In this document: piece by piece, positions 1 to 6,000 of the stretch | Layout of the letters: every line of letters begins with the position of its first letter | Numbering within the stretch: position 1 is the first letter of the stretch | NCBI GenBank assembly: GCA_012797215.1 | Contig: JAAZPN010000044.1 | Span: 1-6,000, forward strand | Length of the DNA: 6,000 bases | Direction of reading: 5' to 3' | Source: Chloroflexota bacterium | Lineage (GTDB): Bacteria; Chloroflexota; Anaerolineae; Anaerolineales; Anaerolineaceae | Notes under the pieces: generated by a model | Told to the model about the DNA's origin: nothing | The model's input: only the letters and a program-made list of their open reading frames with translations | Databases searched by the model: none | Position numbers and translations under genes: made by a program

Positions 1-2042
1 ACAACCAGTGGGTTAATCTCTATTTCCTCTATCTCCGGGAAGTCCAACGCGAGTTGGCTGAGCGCACTAATCGCAGTTTTTACTGCCTCAAGATCCGCCT
101 GTGCGCTACCCCGCACGCCTTTCAGCAGCTTTCCCGCGATGGTAGCATCAACCATCTCAACAATATCCTCATGGGAAAGCGGGGCAATCCGGAAGGATAT
201 ATCCTTAAGCTGTTCAACCAAAGTTCCACCCATGCCGAACATCATCATCGGGCCAAAAGTTGGATCGCGACGCATGCCCACGATTAGCTCAAGACCCTTT
301 GGAGCCATTTTTTCTACCATGGCGCCGGCAATGCTAGCTTGCGGAAAGTTAGAGCCAATCCGCTCAAGCAATTGGTTAAATGCCAATGACAAACTCTCAG
401 CGTCAGTAAGGTTAAGCACGATGCCGCCCGCGTCAGTTTTATGCAGCAAGCTTTCCGAAACGATTTTTATTGCTACCGGAAAACCAACTTCTCTAGCAAT
501 GGCGACCGCCTGCTGAGCATTCGCGGCTAACCCGCCAGGCACATTCGTTATACCGTAGGCCTCCAGAATTTTCCGCGTTTCAAACTCACCTAAGCTCTGC
601 CTACGAGCGTTTGCATCAAGAACAGCGCGAACCGCGATTTTATCAGCAATTTTTGCCTCCACAGCCTTGTAAGCAGGCTTGTGCAAATTGCAGTCATATT
701 TCCGCATCGCGCGCAGCACTGGACCCACCTGATCGGGGTATTGATAAACCGGCACGCTTGCTCTGTTCAAAAAAGCCCTAGCCTCTCGCACGCTGCGCTC
801 ACCCATCAGACAGGTGAGCATAGTCTTATGTGTTTGCGCGGCTGCTTGAGCCCAAGCCTGGGCCACGCCCAAAGGATCCACCAATGCCTGAGGGACTAAG
901 ACCGGCGCGAGGACGTCCACGTTTTCATCCCGCATCATTTGCTCCAGGCTCCAGAGGTAATCAGCTGGCTCTGCGCCTCCGAGCATATCCACCGGGTTGG
1001 CAACCTGCGCGCTGGGGTTCAGTTTGGCGCGTAAACCTGCCTGTGTATCCTCTGTCAGCTCTGCCAACTCCGCGCCATTCGCGGATAAATTATCTGCCAG
1101 CAGCGCCGCGGCTCCGCCCGCGTTGGTCGCGATAGCCACGCGCTTGCCTTGCGGGAGTGTTTGGGTACCCAAAGCCCAGGCCACGTTGAACAACTCAGCC
1201 AGAGTCTCTACCTCAATCACGCCTGTTTGATCAAAAACCGCCTGGTAGGCAGCATAAGATCCGGCCAAAGAGCCAGTATGAGAGCTCACCGCGCGCGCGC
1301 CGGCGTTATTTCTGCCAGCCTTCAGCATCACGATGGGCTTAATCCGGGAAACCCTACGCGCCTCTTCGATGAATCGGGGACCATCCTGGACGCCTTCCAG
1401 ATACACGGCTATGACGCGCACATCCGGGTCATCCCCAAAATAGGCAATCATATCCGCCTCGGAAACATCCATCTCGTTCCCCAAGCTGGCAAAATGGGAA
1501 AAACCGATCTCGGATTCAAGGACGAGGTCCACAACACCGCCGCAAACAGCGCCTGATTGCGAGATAAACGCGATAGGACCCCGGCGGGGCATGCCCTTGA
1601 TGAAGGTGGTATTTAAACCACTGCTCATATCCATCGTGCCCACGCAGTTCGGACCTATCACCCGCATGCCGTTTTCTCGGGCAAACTCCAGTGTCTTTCG
1701 TTCGATTTCGGCGCCTTCGCCGCCAACTTCGCGAAAACCACCGGTGATGATGATAACTGCCTTAATCCCACGCTCAGCGCAATCACGCATGCTTTCCAGT
1801 ATCATGCCAACCGGCAGCACAATCACAGCCAGGTCGACCGGATCGGGTACCTCTGAAAGCTGCGTATAAACCTTCACTCCAAGTATTTGATCCGCGTTAG
1901 GATTGACTGGATAGACTTCCCCTTTGTAGTTATATTGCAGCAAGTTTTCCAGGATCCCATAACTTAGTTTATTGGGTTTGCTGGATGCGCCCAAAATGGC
2001 GACGCCCTTGGGTTTAAAGAAAGGGGTGAGGGAGGGATTCAT
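1..2042 (-). CDS. acd: Acetate/acyl-CoA ligase (ADP-forming), fused alpha-beta chain, 3' end cut by the window edge
   Basis: The enzyme interconverts acyl-CoA + ADP + phosphate with acid + CoA + ATP in the cytoplasm, making ATP during fermentation of sugars, amino acids or fatty acids. My reading of the minus strand gives 680 uninterrupted codons. The order is a CoA-binding Rossmann domain (about residues 8-135; GASS at 18-21, GPNCVG at 130-135), then a succinyl-CoA-ligase-like domain (SQSGAV at 161-166, SLGNEMDVSEAD at 186-197). Next comes the phospho-histidine loop SSHTGSLAGS, with His255. A linker leads to an ATP-grasp beta part from about residue 483, with HKTDAGG (second histidine, His534), GLELIVGMRRDPTFGP at 583-598 and EINPLV at the cut end. 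Family members are about 690-710 aa, so only a short tail should be missing. A C-terminal acetyltransferase domain, as in Pat-type fusions, cannot be excluded. The substrate (acetate, propionate, branched or aryl acids) cannot be read from sequence. The ATG at 2042 fits the family N-terminus and has a Shine-Dalgarno sequence. Confidence 0.93.
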   Translation of the reverse strand, partial: MNPSLTPFFKPKGVAILGASSKPNKLSYGILENLLQYNYKGEVYPVNPNADQILGVKVYTQLSEVPDPVDLAVIVLPVGMILESMRDCAERGIKAVIIITGGFREVGGEGAEIERKTLEFARENGMRVIGPNCVGTMDMSSGLNTTFIKGMPRRGPIAFISQSGAVCGGVVDLVLESEIGFSHFASLGNEMDVSEADMIAYFGDDPDVRVIAVYLEGVQDGPRFIEEARRVSRIKPIVMLKAGRNNAGARAVSSHTGSLAGSYAAYQAVFDQTGVIEVETLAELFNVAWALGTQTLPQGKRVAIATNAGGAAALLADNLSANGAELAELTEDTQAGLRAKLNPSAQVANPVDMLGGAEPADYLWSLEQMMRDENVDVLAPVLVPQALVDPLGVAQAWAQAAAQTHKTMLTCLMGERSVREARAFLNRASVPVYQYPDQVGPVLRAMRKYDCNLHKPAYKAVEAKIADKIAVRAVLDANARRQSLGEFETRKILEAYGITNVPGGLAANAQQAVAIAREVGFPVAIKIVSESLLHKTDAGGIVLNLTDAESLSLAFNQLLERIGSNFPQASIAGAMVEKMAPKGLELIVGMRRDPTFGPMMMFGMGGTLVEQLKDISFRIAPLSHEDIVEMVDATIAGKLLKGVRGSAQADLEAVKTAISALSQLALDFPEIEEIEINPLV

Positions 2043-2052
2043 CAAAGGGTAG

Positions 2053-2060
2053 TCCTTTCC
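2053..2060 (-). promoter_or_regulatory. Ribosome binding site of the acyl-CoA ligase gene
   Basis: On the minus strand GGAAAGGA lies 10 bases upstream of the ATG at 2042. It supports this start, which also matches the usual N-terminus of the family, where the Rossmann fold begins within the first dozen residues. Confidence 0.6.
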
Positions 2061-2082
2061 GAGATATGGTGAGCGTGTCTGA

Positions 2083-2091
2083 ATTATACCA
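2083..2091 (-). promoter_or_regulatory. Extended -10 promoter of the acyl-CoA ligase gene
   Basis: The minus strand reads TGGTATAAT, a perfect TGn-TATAAT extended -10 element for a sigma-70-type holoenzyme. No good -35 hexamer lies at the normal distance, which is common for extended -10 promoters. Transcription would start near 2076, giving a leader of about 34 bases that contains the Shine-Dalgarno sequence. This is a prediction from sequence only. Confidence 0.55.
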
Positions 2092-2150
2092 AGCCCTCTG
2101 TCAGGCGCGTTCGCTGGCTTTTTTCCCTGCGAAACGGAGTCTTCGTGCCT

Positions 2151-2156
2151 TATAAT
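2151..2156 (+). promoter_or_regulatory. Predicted -10 box for the helicase operon
   Basis: A perfect TATAAT lies in the AT-rich patch TATAATTAAT, about 73 bases before the first helicase-like gene. The -35 position (around 2128-2133, TGCGAA) is a poor match, so the promoter may be weak or activator-dependent. The start site would fall near 2163, leaving a leader of about 66 bases. Confidence 0.4.
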
Positions 2157-2228
2157 TAATGTCGTAATGGAATCATCTGAAGGCTCAAGTATTACACGCG
2201 TTGATTTCTACGTGGGGGTTTTCTGCTT

Positions 2229-4325
2229 ATGTCTCTGACACCCGAGCAAGAAGCGCTAATTGATTTTCCGCTGGAGAATTGTGTTTTCGTGCATGGGTCT
2301 GCGGGTACAGGCAAGACTACTGCCGCGCTTCACCGCCTTATTAGGATTCTCACCGAACGGCCGGATGAAGTTATCCTCATCCTGCTTCCGCAGCGGGTGA
2401 TGGGCAGCGGTCTTCGGCAAGGGCTTGAAAAGACACAAGCATACAATCCAGGACGCGTCATGTTGACCACAATGAACAGCATTGCGCGCCGCATGGTTGC
2501 TCTTTTTTGGCCGATTATTAGCGAAAATGCGGGCTTCCTCCACCCCTATGCCCCACCACACTTCCTGACGCTGGAAACCTCCCAGTTTTACATGGGGAAA
2601 TTGGTCAATCCAATGCTCGCTGCCGGCGCGTTTAGCTCGGTATCCATTCCGCGGAACCGGCTCTACAGCCAAATTCTGGACAGCGTAAATAAATCCGCGC
2701 TGGTTGGCTTTCCCCTGACAGAGATTTACGAACGTCTTTCCAATGCCTGGACTGGCAGCCCCGCGCAACTAAATGTGTATCGTGACGTTCAAACTGCTGC
2801 CAACACCTTCAGAGATTTCTGCCTGGAAAACAATCTCCTGGACTATTCGCTGCAGGTGGAACTCTTCCGGCAATTCGTTTGGGCAGAGCCGCTTTGTCAG
2901 CGTTTTCTCAAGAGCAGCTATCAACATCTCGTTTACGATAACTGCGAGGAGGACCCACCTTATGTTCACGATATCATATCGGAGTGGCTGCCCGATTTTA
3001 AGAGCGCTTTGCTAATACTTGACGAGAACGCTGGATATCGGCGAATTCTTGGGGCAGACCCAGACTCAGCGCTGCGGTTAAAGTCAAATGTTTCCGCTAC
3101 TATGCAATTTAGCCACCAGCACCTGGAACCCCAGATGCGAGCTTTCAAGCGGTCTATCCAACCCAAGCCAGAAAGCCAAGCGCTGGGAATCAATCATGCT
3201 GATGTGCGGCAAGCCCTGCGGTTGCCACCGAAGCCAGCCAGATTTTTCCCGGAAATGCTCGAACAAACTGCGGAAATTGTGCAGCAGCTGATTAATGAAG
3301 GCACTCAACCCGGAAAAATCGCGATTCTCGCGCCATATTTGCCCAGCGCTATGGGGTTTGCTGTCCAACAATCTCTCTCTGTTGTTGGAATTCAATCAAC
3401 AGTGCTGCGACCTTCAATCCCTTTAATCGAAAACCCTGTCGTCCAGCAATTAACTACGCTGTCCCAATTAGCGCATCCAACCTGGCCCCTGTTTCCGGAC
3501 CCAGCCAGAGTTACCAGCGCCTTATCCGCCAGCATCGCTGGTCTGGACTTGGTGCGGGCACAGCTGCTGTGCTCAGATTTGCTAATCAAGAACAGCGAGG
3601 ACTTTGCTCTGCTTCCTTTTGCAGCAGCTACCGAACTGTTGAGACCTAGAATCCCACCCGAAACAGCGGCTTGCTATGACACCCTGCGCCTTTGGCTGGA
3701 AAAGACAATACCGGATGAGCCTTTAGACCTGTTCATCAGCCGCTTGTTCGGCGAAGTTCTGACGCGCCCCGGTTTTGGATATTTCCAGAACACCAGCGCC
3801 GCGCAGTCAACTGCCATTCTAATGGAATCGTTTCGCAAATTCCGACTTTCCTTAAATCCAACAGAGCTCGTCGATTCAGACCAAATAAATCAGGATTTCA
3901 TCAGGACCATTCAGGATGGGGTTATCGCAGCACAGTATCTGCGGGATTGGGAGCTGGAAGATGAAAGCAAAGTTCTCATTACACCAGCTCTGACTTTCCT
4001 TAGTTCCGGCAAAACCGTGGATTACCAGGTTTGGCTGAGTGCTGGCAGCTCAGGTTGGTACGAACGACTTGAACAACCACTCACCCAGCCTTACGTGCTC
4101 AGTCGAAATTGGCCGGATGGAAAGAAATGGACAACCGAAGAGGAGAAACAAGTCAGTCTGGAAATCCTGGACAGCATTCTGAACGGAATGCTAAATCGCT
4201 GCCGAAGAGGCGTCATACTCGGACTGAGCGAGTTTGGGCAGAGCGGACAGGATGAAAAGGGTTTGCTGCTGATAAAAATTCAAAACTTACTCAGGGAGAT
4301 CGCAAAAGGGGGATCGAATGCCTGA
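2229..4325 (+). CDS. UvrD/AddB-like SF1 pseudo-helicase, 698 aa
   Basis: This is a superfamily 1 helicase-fold protein, predicted to be cytoplasmic and to act on DNA with the helicase encoded next to it. Motifs appear in the correct order. A Q-like element LTPEQ is at 3-7 and a perfect Walker A GSAGTGKTT at 23-31. Ia-like LLPQRVMGSG is at 52-61 and Ib-like TTMNSIARRM at 80-89. The Walker B position reads VYDNCEED (235-242) in place of DEAQD, so the catalytic glutamate is Asn238. Motif III reads LDENAGYRRILGA (264-276), with Ala268 at the usual glutamine. A good IVa-like stretch KIAILAP starts at 363. Motif V is replaced by FLSSGKTVDYQVWL (590-603), and motif VI (RCRRGVILGLSEFG, 657-670) lacks the TRA arginine finger. 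It may bind ATP but is unlikely to translocate by itself, as with AddB beside AddA. It is far shorter than AddB (about 1,160 aa), and no nuclease domain or iron-sulfur cysteine set is visible. Start: the frame is closed at 2202, and the ATG at 2229 is preceded only by a weak GGGGG. It overlaps the next gene by 8 bases. Confidence 0.8.
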   Translation: MSLTPEQEALIDFPLENCVFVHGSAGTGKTTAALHRLIRILTERPDEVILILLPQRVMGSGLRQGLEKTQAYNPGRVMLTTMNSIARRMVALFWPIISENAGFLHPYAPPHFLTLETSQFYMGKLVNPMLAAGAFSSVSIPRNRLYSQILDSVNKSALVGFPLTEIYERLSNAWTGSPAQLNVYRDVQTAANTFRDFCLENNLLDYSLQVELFRQFVWAEPLCQRFLKSSYQHLVYDNCEEDPPYVHDIISEWLPDFKSALLILDENAGYRRILGADPDSALRLKSNVSATMQFSHQHLEPQMRAFKRSIQPKPESQALGINHADVRQALRLPPKPARFFPEMLEQTAEIVQQLINEGTQPGKIAILAPYLPSAMGFAVQQSLSVVGIQSTVLRPSIPLIENPVVQQLTTLSQLAHPTWPLFPDPARVTSALSASIAGLDLVRAQLLCSDLLIKNSEDFALLPFAAATELLRPRIPPETAACYDTLRLWLEKTIPDEPLDLFISRLFGEVLTRPGFGYFQNTSAAQSTAILMESFRKFRLSLNPTELVDSDQINQDFIRTIQDGVIAAQYLRDWELEDESKVLITPALTFLSSGKTVDYQVWLSAGSSGWYERLEQPLTQPYVLSRNWPDGKKWTTEEEKQVSLEILDSILNGMLNRCRRGVILGLSEFGQSGQDEKGLLLIKIQNLLREIAKGGSNA
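4306..4313 (+). promoter_or_regulatory. Ribosome binding site of the second helicase gene
   Basis: AAGGGGGA lies inside the end of the upstream gene, 4 bases before the ATG at 4318. With the 8-base ATGCCTGA overlap it indicates translational coupling, so the two proteins are probably made in fixed proportion. Confidence 0.55.
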
Positions 4326-5889
4326 AGAACGTTTGCGCGCCTCCCAGGAGCGTATCCTGACCTATACCGGCGGCAAAATGGGTATTTCTGCGGTACCTGG
4401 CAGCGGAAAAACCTGGACGCTTTCGCGGCTTGCAGTAAAACTGATTACTGAACTGGAACTCCAGCCAGACCAGGAAATCCTGGTTGTTACTTTTTCTAAC
4501 TCGGCTGTGGATGTTTTCTCAAATCGCATTGGCAACTTGCTGCGCGAGCGCGGCGTTCTCTCTGGCTTGGGCTACCGCGTGCGCACGCTTCATGGTCTTG
4601 CCAACGATATCATCCGCGAACGCCCTGAATTGGCTGGCCTGACGAATGAATTTCAAATTCTGGGGGAGCCGGACACAGACGGGATTCTAAACAGCTGCGT
4701 TGCTGCCTGGTACCGCAGTAACCATTCGCTTTTTGAAGACCGCCTTGTGGAAAACTTGAACCCTAAACAAAGAGAGAAAGTCACGCAGCAGGAACTACCC
4801 GACCTCATCAAGGAATCGTGCTCGGCGTTCATCAAGACCGCCAAAGATTATCTGCTTACGCCGGAGCTTTTGGAAAAGAAGCTTAACAACTCCTATCTCA
4901 AATCAGATTCCCTGATGCGAATGGGTTTGGAGATTTATCGCGATTACCAAAACGCGCTGCAGTACAGGGCGGCTGTGGACTTTGCCGACTTAATCCGACT
5001 TGCATTTCAATGCCTTAACGAGGACCCGAGCCTCACGGATTTACTGCATTACCGTTGGCCATACATCCTTGAAGACGAAGCACAGGATTCCAGCTTGCTG
5101 CAAGAGAAGATTTTACGCGCACTGGTCGGCGTGGATGGCAACTGGGTACGCGTTGGTGATCCGAATCAAGCAATTTACCAGAGCTTCACAACCGCGAACC
5201 CAAATTTGTTAAAGTCCTTTCTGAAAGAAGCAGGAGTTCGCAGCGAACCTCTGCCGGAATCCGGTCGATCCAGCCCGGAAATTATTGACTTAGCCAACTA
5301 CCTGAGCGAGTGGACTCGAACGCAGCATCCCGTGGAGGAAGTCCGCGAAGCGCTAACCTTGCCTCTGATTGAAGCCACGCAAGTTGGCGACCCACAGCCA
5401 AATCCCAGCGCATTGGAACCAGCTGTAATGTTAGATAATCGCCAGGTTTCCCCCGATTTTGAACTTCAAATGCTTGCAGAATCGGTATCAGATTGGCTGA
5501 AACGCTACCCGGATACCACGGTAGTCGTGCTTGCGCTCATCAACAAACGCGTGAACGAAATCGTCGCGGAATTCCGACGACGGAAGATAGACGTTACGGA
5601 CGCTCTCACTGCGATGCCAGAAAATACACGAGCTTCCGTCGGGCTCGTAAACCGTTTGCTTTCCTGCCTGCTCCAACCGGATAACCCCAAAGCGTTGGCG
5701 AATGCCTTTGAAGCCTCAAGACGTAATCTTCGCGAGGATAAAGAGAGTTGGGACCTCATCAAGGCGTGCGCATCCGTCATCAGGAAGTGTGAGCATGTTG
5801 AAGATTATCTTTACCCGCTTGAAGGTCAAGATTGGGTGCGCCAGCTGGAAGAAAGCGGGCGTCGATGTCATCGTTGCATCCGGACATGA
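4318..5889 (+). CDS. UvrD/PcrA-type DNA helicase, truncated before motifs V and VI
   Basis: This is an ATP-dependent 3'-5' type SF1A DNA helicase by motif content. Visible in order are a Q motif with Gln10, Walker A AVPGSGKT (25-32), motif Ia VVTFSNSAVDVFSNRI (56-71) and Ib TLHGLAND (90-97). Then come Walker B ILEDEAQD (250-257, catalytic Glu254), motif III VGDPNQAIYQSF (279-290, Gln284), motif IV with Arg317 in ESGRSSPEI, and motif IVa VVVLALINKRVNEI (402-415). The frame still reads like the 2B region up to about residue 510 (LYPLEGQDWVRQL). It then falls into a low-plausibility tail rich in Arg and Cys, and stops. Motif V (T-x-H-x-x-KGLE) and motif VI (YVALTRA) are absent, though relatives need them for ATP hydrolysis and DNA binding. 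Relatives are usually well above 600 aa. The product as written should be inactive. The true gene was probably longer and has been cut near 5841-5866, either in the genome or in the assembly. It sits in an operon with the pseudo-helicase gene upstream. Confidence 0.85.
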   Translation: MPEERLRASQERILTYTGGKMGISAVPGSGKTWTLSRLAVKLITELELQPDQEILVVTFSNSAVDVFSNRIGNLLRERGVLSGLGYRVRTLHGLANDIIRERPELAGLTNEFQILGEPDTDGILNSCVAAWYRSNHSLFEDRLVENLNPKQREKVTQQELPDLIKESCSAFIKTAKDYLLTPELLEKKLNNSYLKSDSLMRMGLEIYRDYQNALQYRAAVDFADLIRLAFQCLNEDPSLTDLLHYRWPYILEDEAQDSSLLQEKILRALVGVDGNWVRVGDPNQAIYQSFTTANPNLLKSFLKEAGVRSEPLPESGRSSPEIIDLANYLSEWTRTQHPVEEVREALTLPLIEATQVGDPQPNPSALEPAVMLDNRQVSPDFELQMLAESVSDWLKRYPDTTVVVLALINKRVNEIVAEFRRRKIDVTDALTAMPENTRASVGLVNRLLSCLLQPDNPKALANAFEASRRNLREDKESWDLIKACASVIRKCEHVEDYLYPLEGQDWVRQLEESGRRCHRCIRT

Positions 5890-6000
5890 AGGAGGATTTC
5901 ACACATCTTGGGAACCGGTGCACTCGATGATTCTGTTACCCGCAGTAGTGGAAGCGGTTTCTGATGAAAAGACACTGGTATGCGGAGCCGGCGGTTTCTG
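5795..6000 (+). CDS. Nitronate monooxygenase/FabK-like flavin oxidoreductase fragment, N-terminal half missing, runs off the right edge
   Basis: From about 5849 this frame, shifted by +1 from the helicase frame, encodes KKAGVDVIVASGHEGGFHT. This matches the conserved strand and loop (GxDAIVAQGxEAGGH) of the nitropropane dioxygenase/FabK FMN TIM barrel. The His codon at 5900-5902 aligns with the active-site histidine. MILLPAVVEAV and LVCGAGGF follow, as in LVPxVVDAV and VIAAGGI of the family. Such enzymes are about 310-370 aa, and this stretch normally lies some 130-150 residues in, so the flavin-binding N-terminal part is absent. An ATG at 5795 has AGGAAG (5782-5787) seven bases upstream and could be called as a start. 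However, residues 1-18 lie inside the helicase coding frame, and I doubt they belong to this protein. It is best read as a 5'-truncated gene joined to the truncated helicase gene. The family call is fairly firm; the exact start is not. Confidence 0.6.
   Translation, partial: MLKIIFTRLKVKIGCASWKKAGVDVIVASGHEGGFHTSWEPVHSMILLPAVVEAVSDEKTLVCGAGGF
5841..5866 (+). other. Probable rearrangement or assembly junction between helicase and flavin-enzyme genes
   Basis: To the left, helicase-like protein sequence is coherent in one frame up to about residue 510 (LYPLEGQDWVRQL). To the right, flavin-enzyme sequence is coherent in the next frame from KKAGVDV. Each gene lacks the half that faces the other, so the original DNA between them is missing here. 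The exact breakpoint cannot be fixed without intact relatives, and I see no insertion sequence, direct repeat or inverted repeat at it. Confidence 0.5.

Noticed and set aside
54..1869. Several plus-strand open frames of 70-135 codons
   Set aside because: All lie antisense to the uninterrupted 680-codon acyl-CoA ligase frame, whose motifs are unmistakable. The plus-strand translations are low-complexity and resemble no family.
2091..2127. Possible terminator: AAGCC and GGCTT arms followed by a T run
   Set aside because: The stem is only five base pairs with a loop of about 20 bases, and no plus-strand gene ends upstream of it.
2256..3589. Minus-strand open frames of 65-170 codons inside the pseudo-helicase gene
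   Set aside because: They are shadows of the plus-strand coding frame, with no ribosome binding sites noted and no recognisable domains.
2229..5889. Calling the pair addB and addA
   Set aside because: The first protein is much too short for AddB and shows no nuclease or iron-sulfur cysteine set. No nuclease domain is visible in the second before it is cut. The resemblance is in layout and fold only.
4318..6000. One continuous helicase-oxidoreductase protein broken by a single-base error
   Set aside because: Repairing the frame would still leave the helicase without motifs V and VI and the flavin barrel without its first half, so a simple indel does not explain the region.
1..6000. Insertion sequences, CRISPR arrays, tRNA or rRNA genes, phage attachment sites
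   Set aside because: No regularly spaced repeats, transposase motifs, terminal inverted repeats or RNA-gene signatures were seen by eye on either strand.

Overview
The window shows a bacterial chromosome segment with roughly balanced GC content. It has two divergent transcription units, read from a short intergenic region at 2043-2228, and a broken-looking right edge. The lineage cannot be fixed from the sequence alone. The fused ADP-forming acyl-CoA synthetase fits an anaerobic or facultative fermenter. The paired pseudo-helicase and helicase genes remind me of Chloroflexota (Anaerolineae-like) or cyanobacterial genomes. That placement rests on family memory, not on a search.

Left third (1-2042, minus strand): one long open frame encodes a single-chain acetate/acyl-CoA ligase (ADP-forming), with alpha and beta parts fused. 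Both catalytic histidines are visible (His255 and His534). Only the last few C-terminal residues run off the left edge. It has its own extended -10 promoter and Shine-Dalgarno sequence.

Middle and right (2229-5889, plus strand): two overlapping genes form an operon of superfamily 1 (UvrD/Rep/AddA class) helicase-like proteins. The first (698 aa) keeps a perfect Walker A motif, but its Walker B, motif III and motif VI positions are degenerate, so it looks like a pseudo-helicase scaffold subunit. The second has excellent motifs Q, I, Ia, Ib, II, III and IV and looks like the active motor. The layout resembles AddB-AddA, but no nuclease domain is visible. By inference the pair forms a DNA-processing complex, probably for repair or recombination.

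Right edge (about 5795-6000): the helicase frame stops at 5889, before motifs V and VI, which every SF1 helicase needs. At the same place another frame begins to encode the middle of a nitronate monooxygenase/FabK-like flavin enzyme (catalytic-loop histidine present, N-terminal half absent). Two unrelated genes, each missing its facing half, meet within about 30 bases at roughly 5841-5866. This is a deletion or rearrangement scar, or a chimeric assembly join. It is the main point in the window that needs checking.

No tRNA, rRNA, CRISPR array, insertion sequence, inverted-repeat element or convincing terminator was seen.
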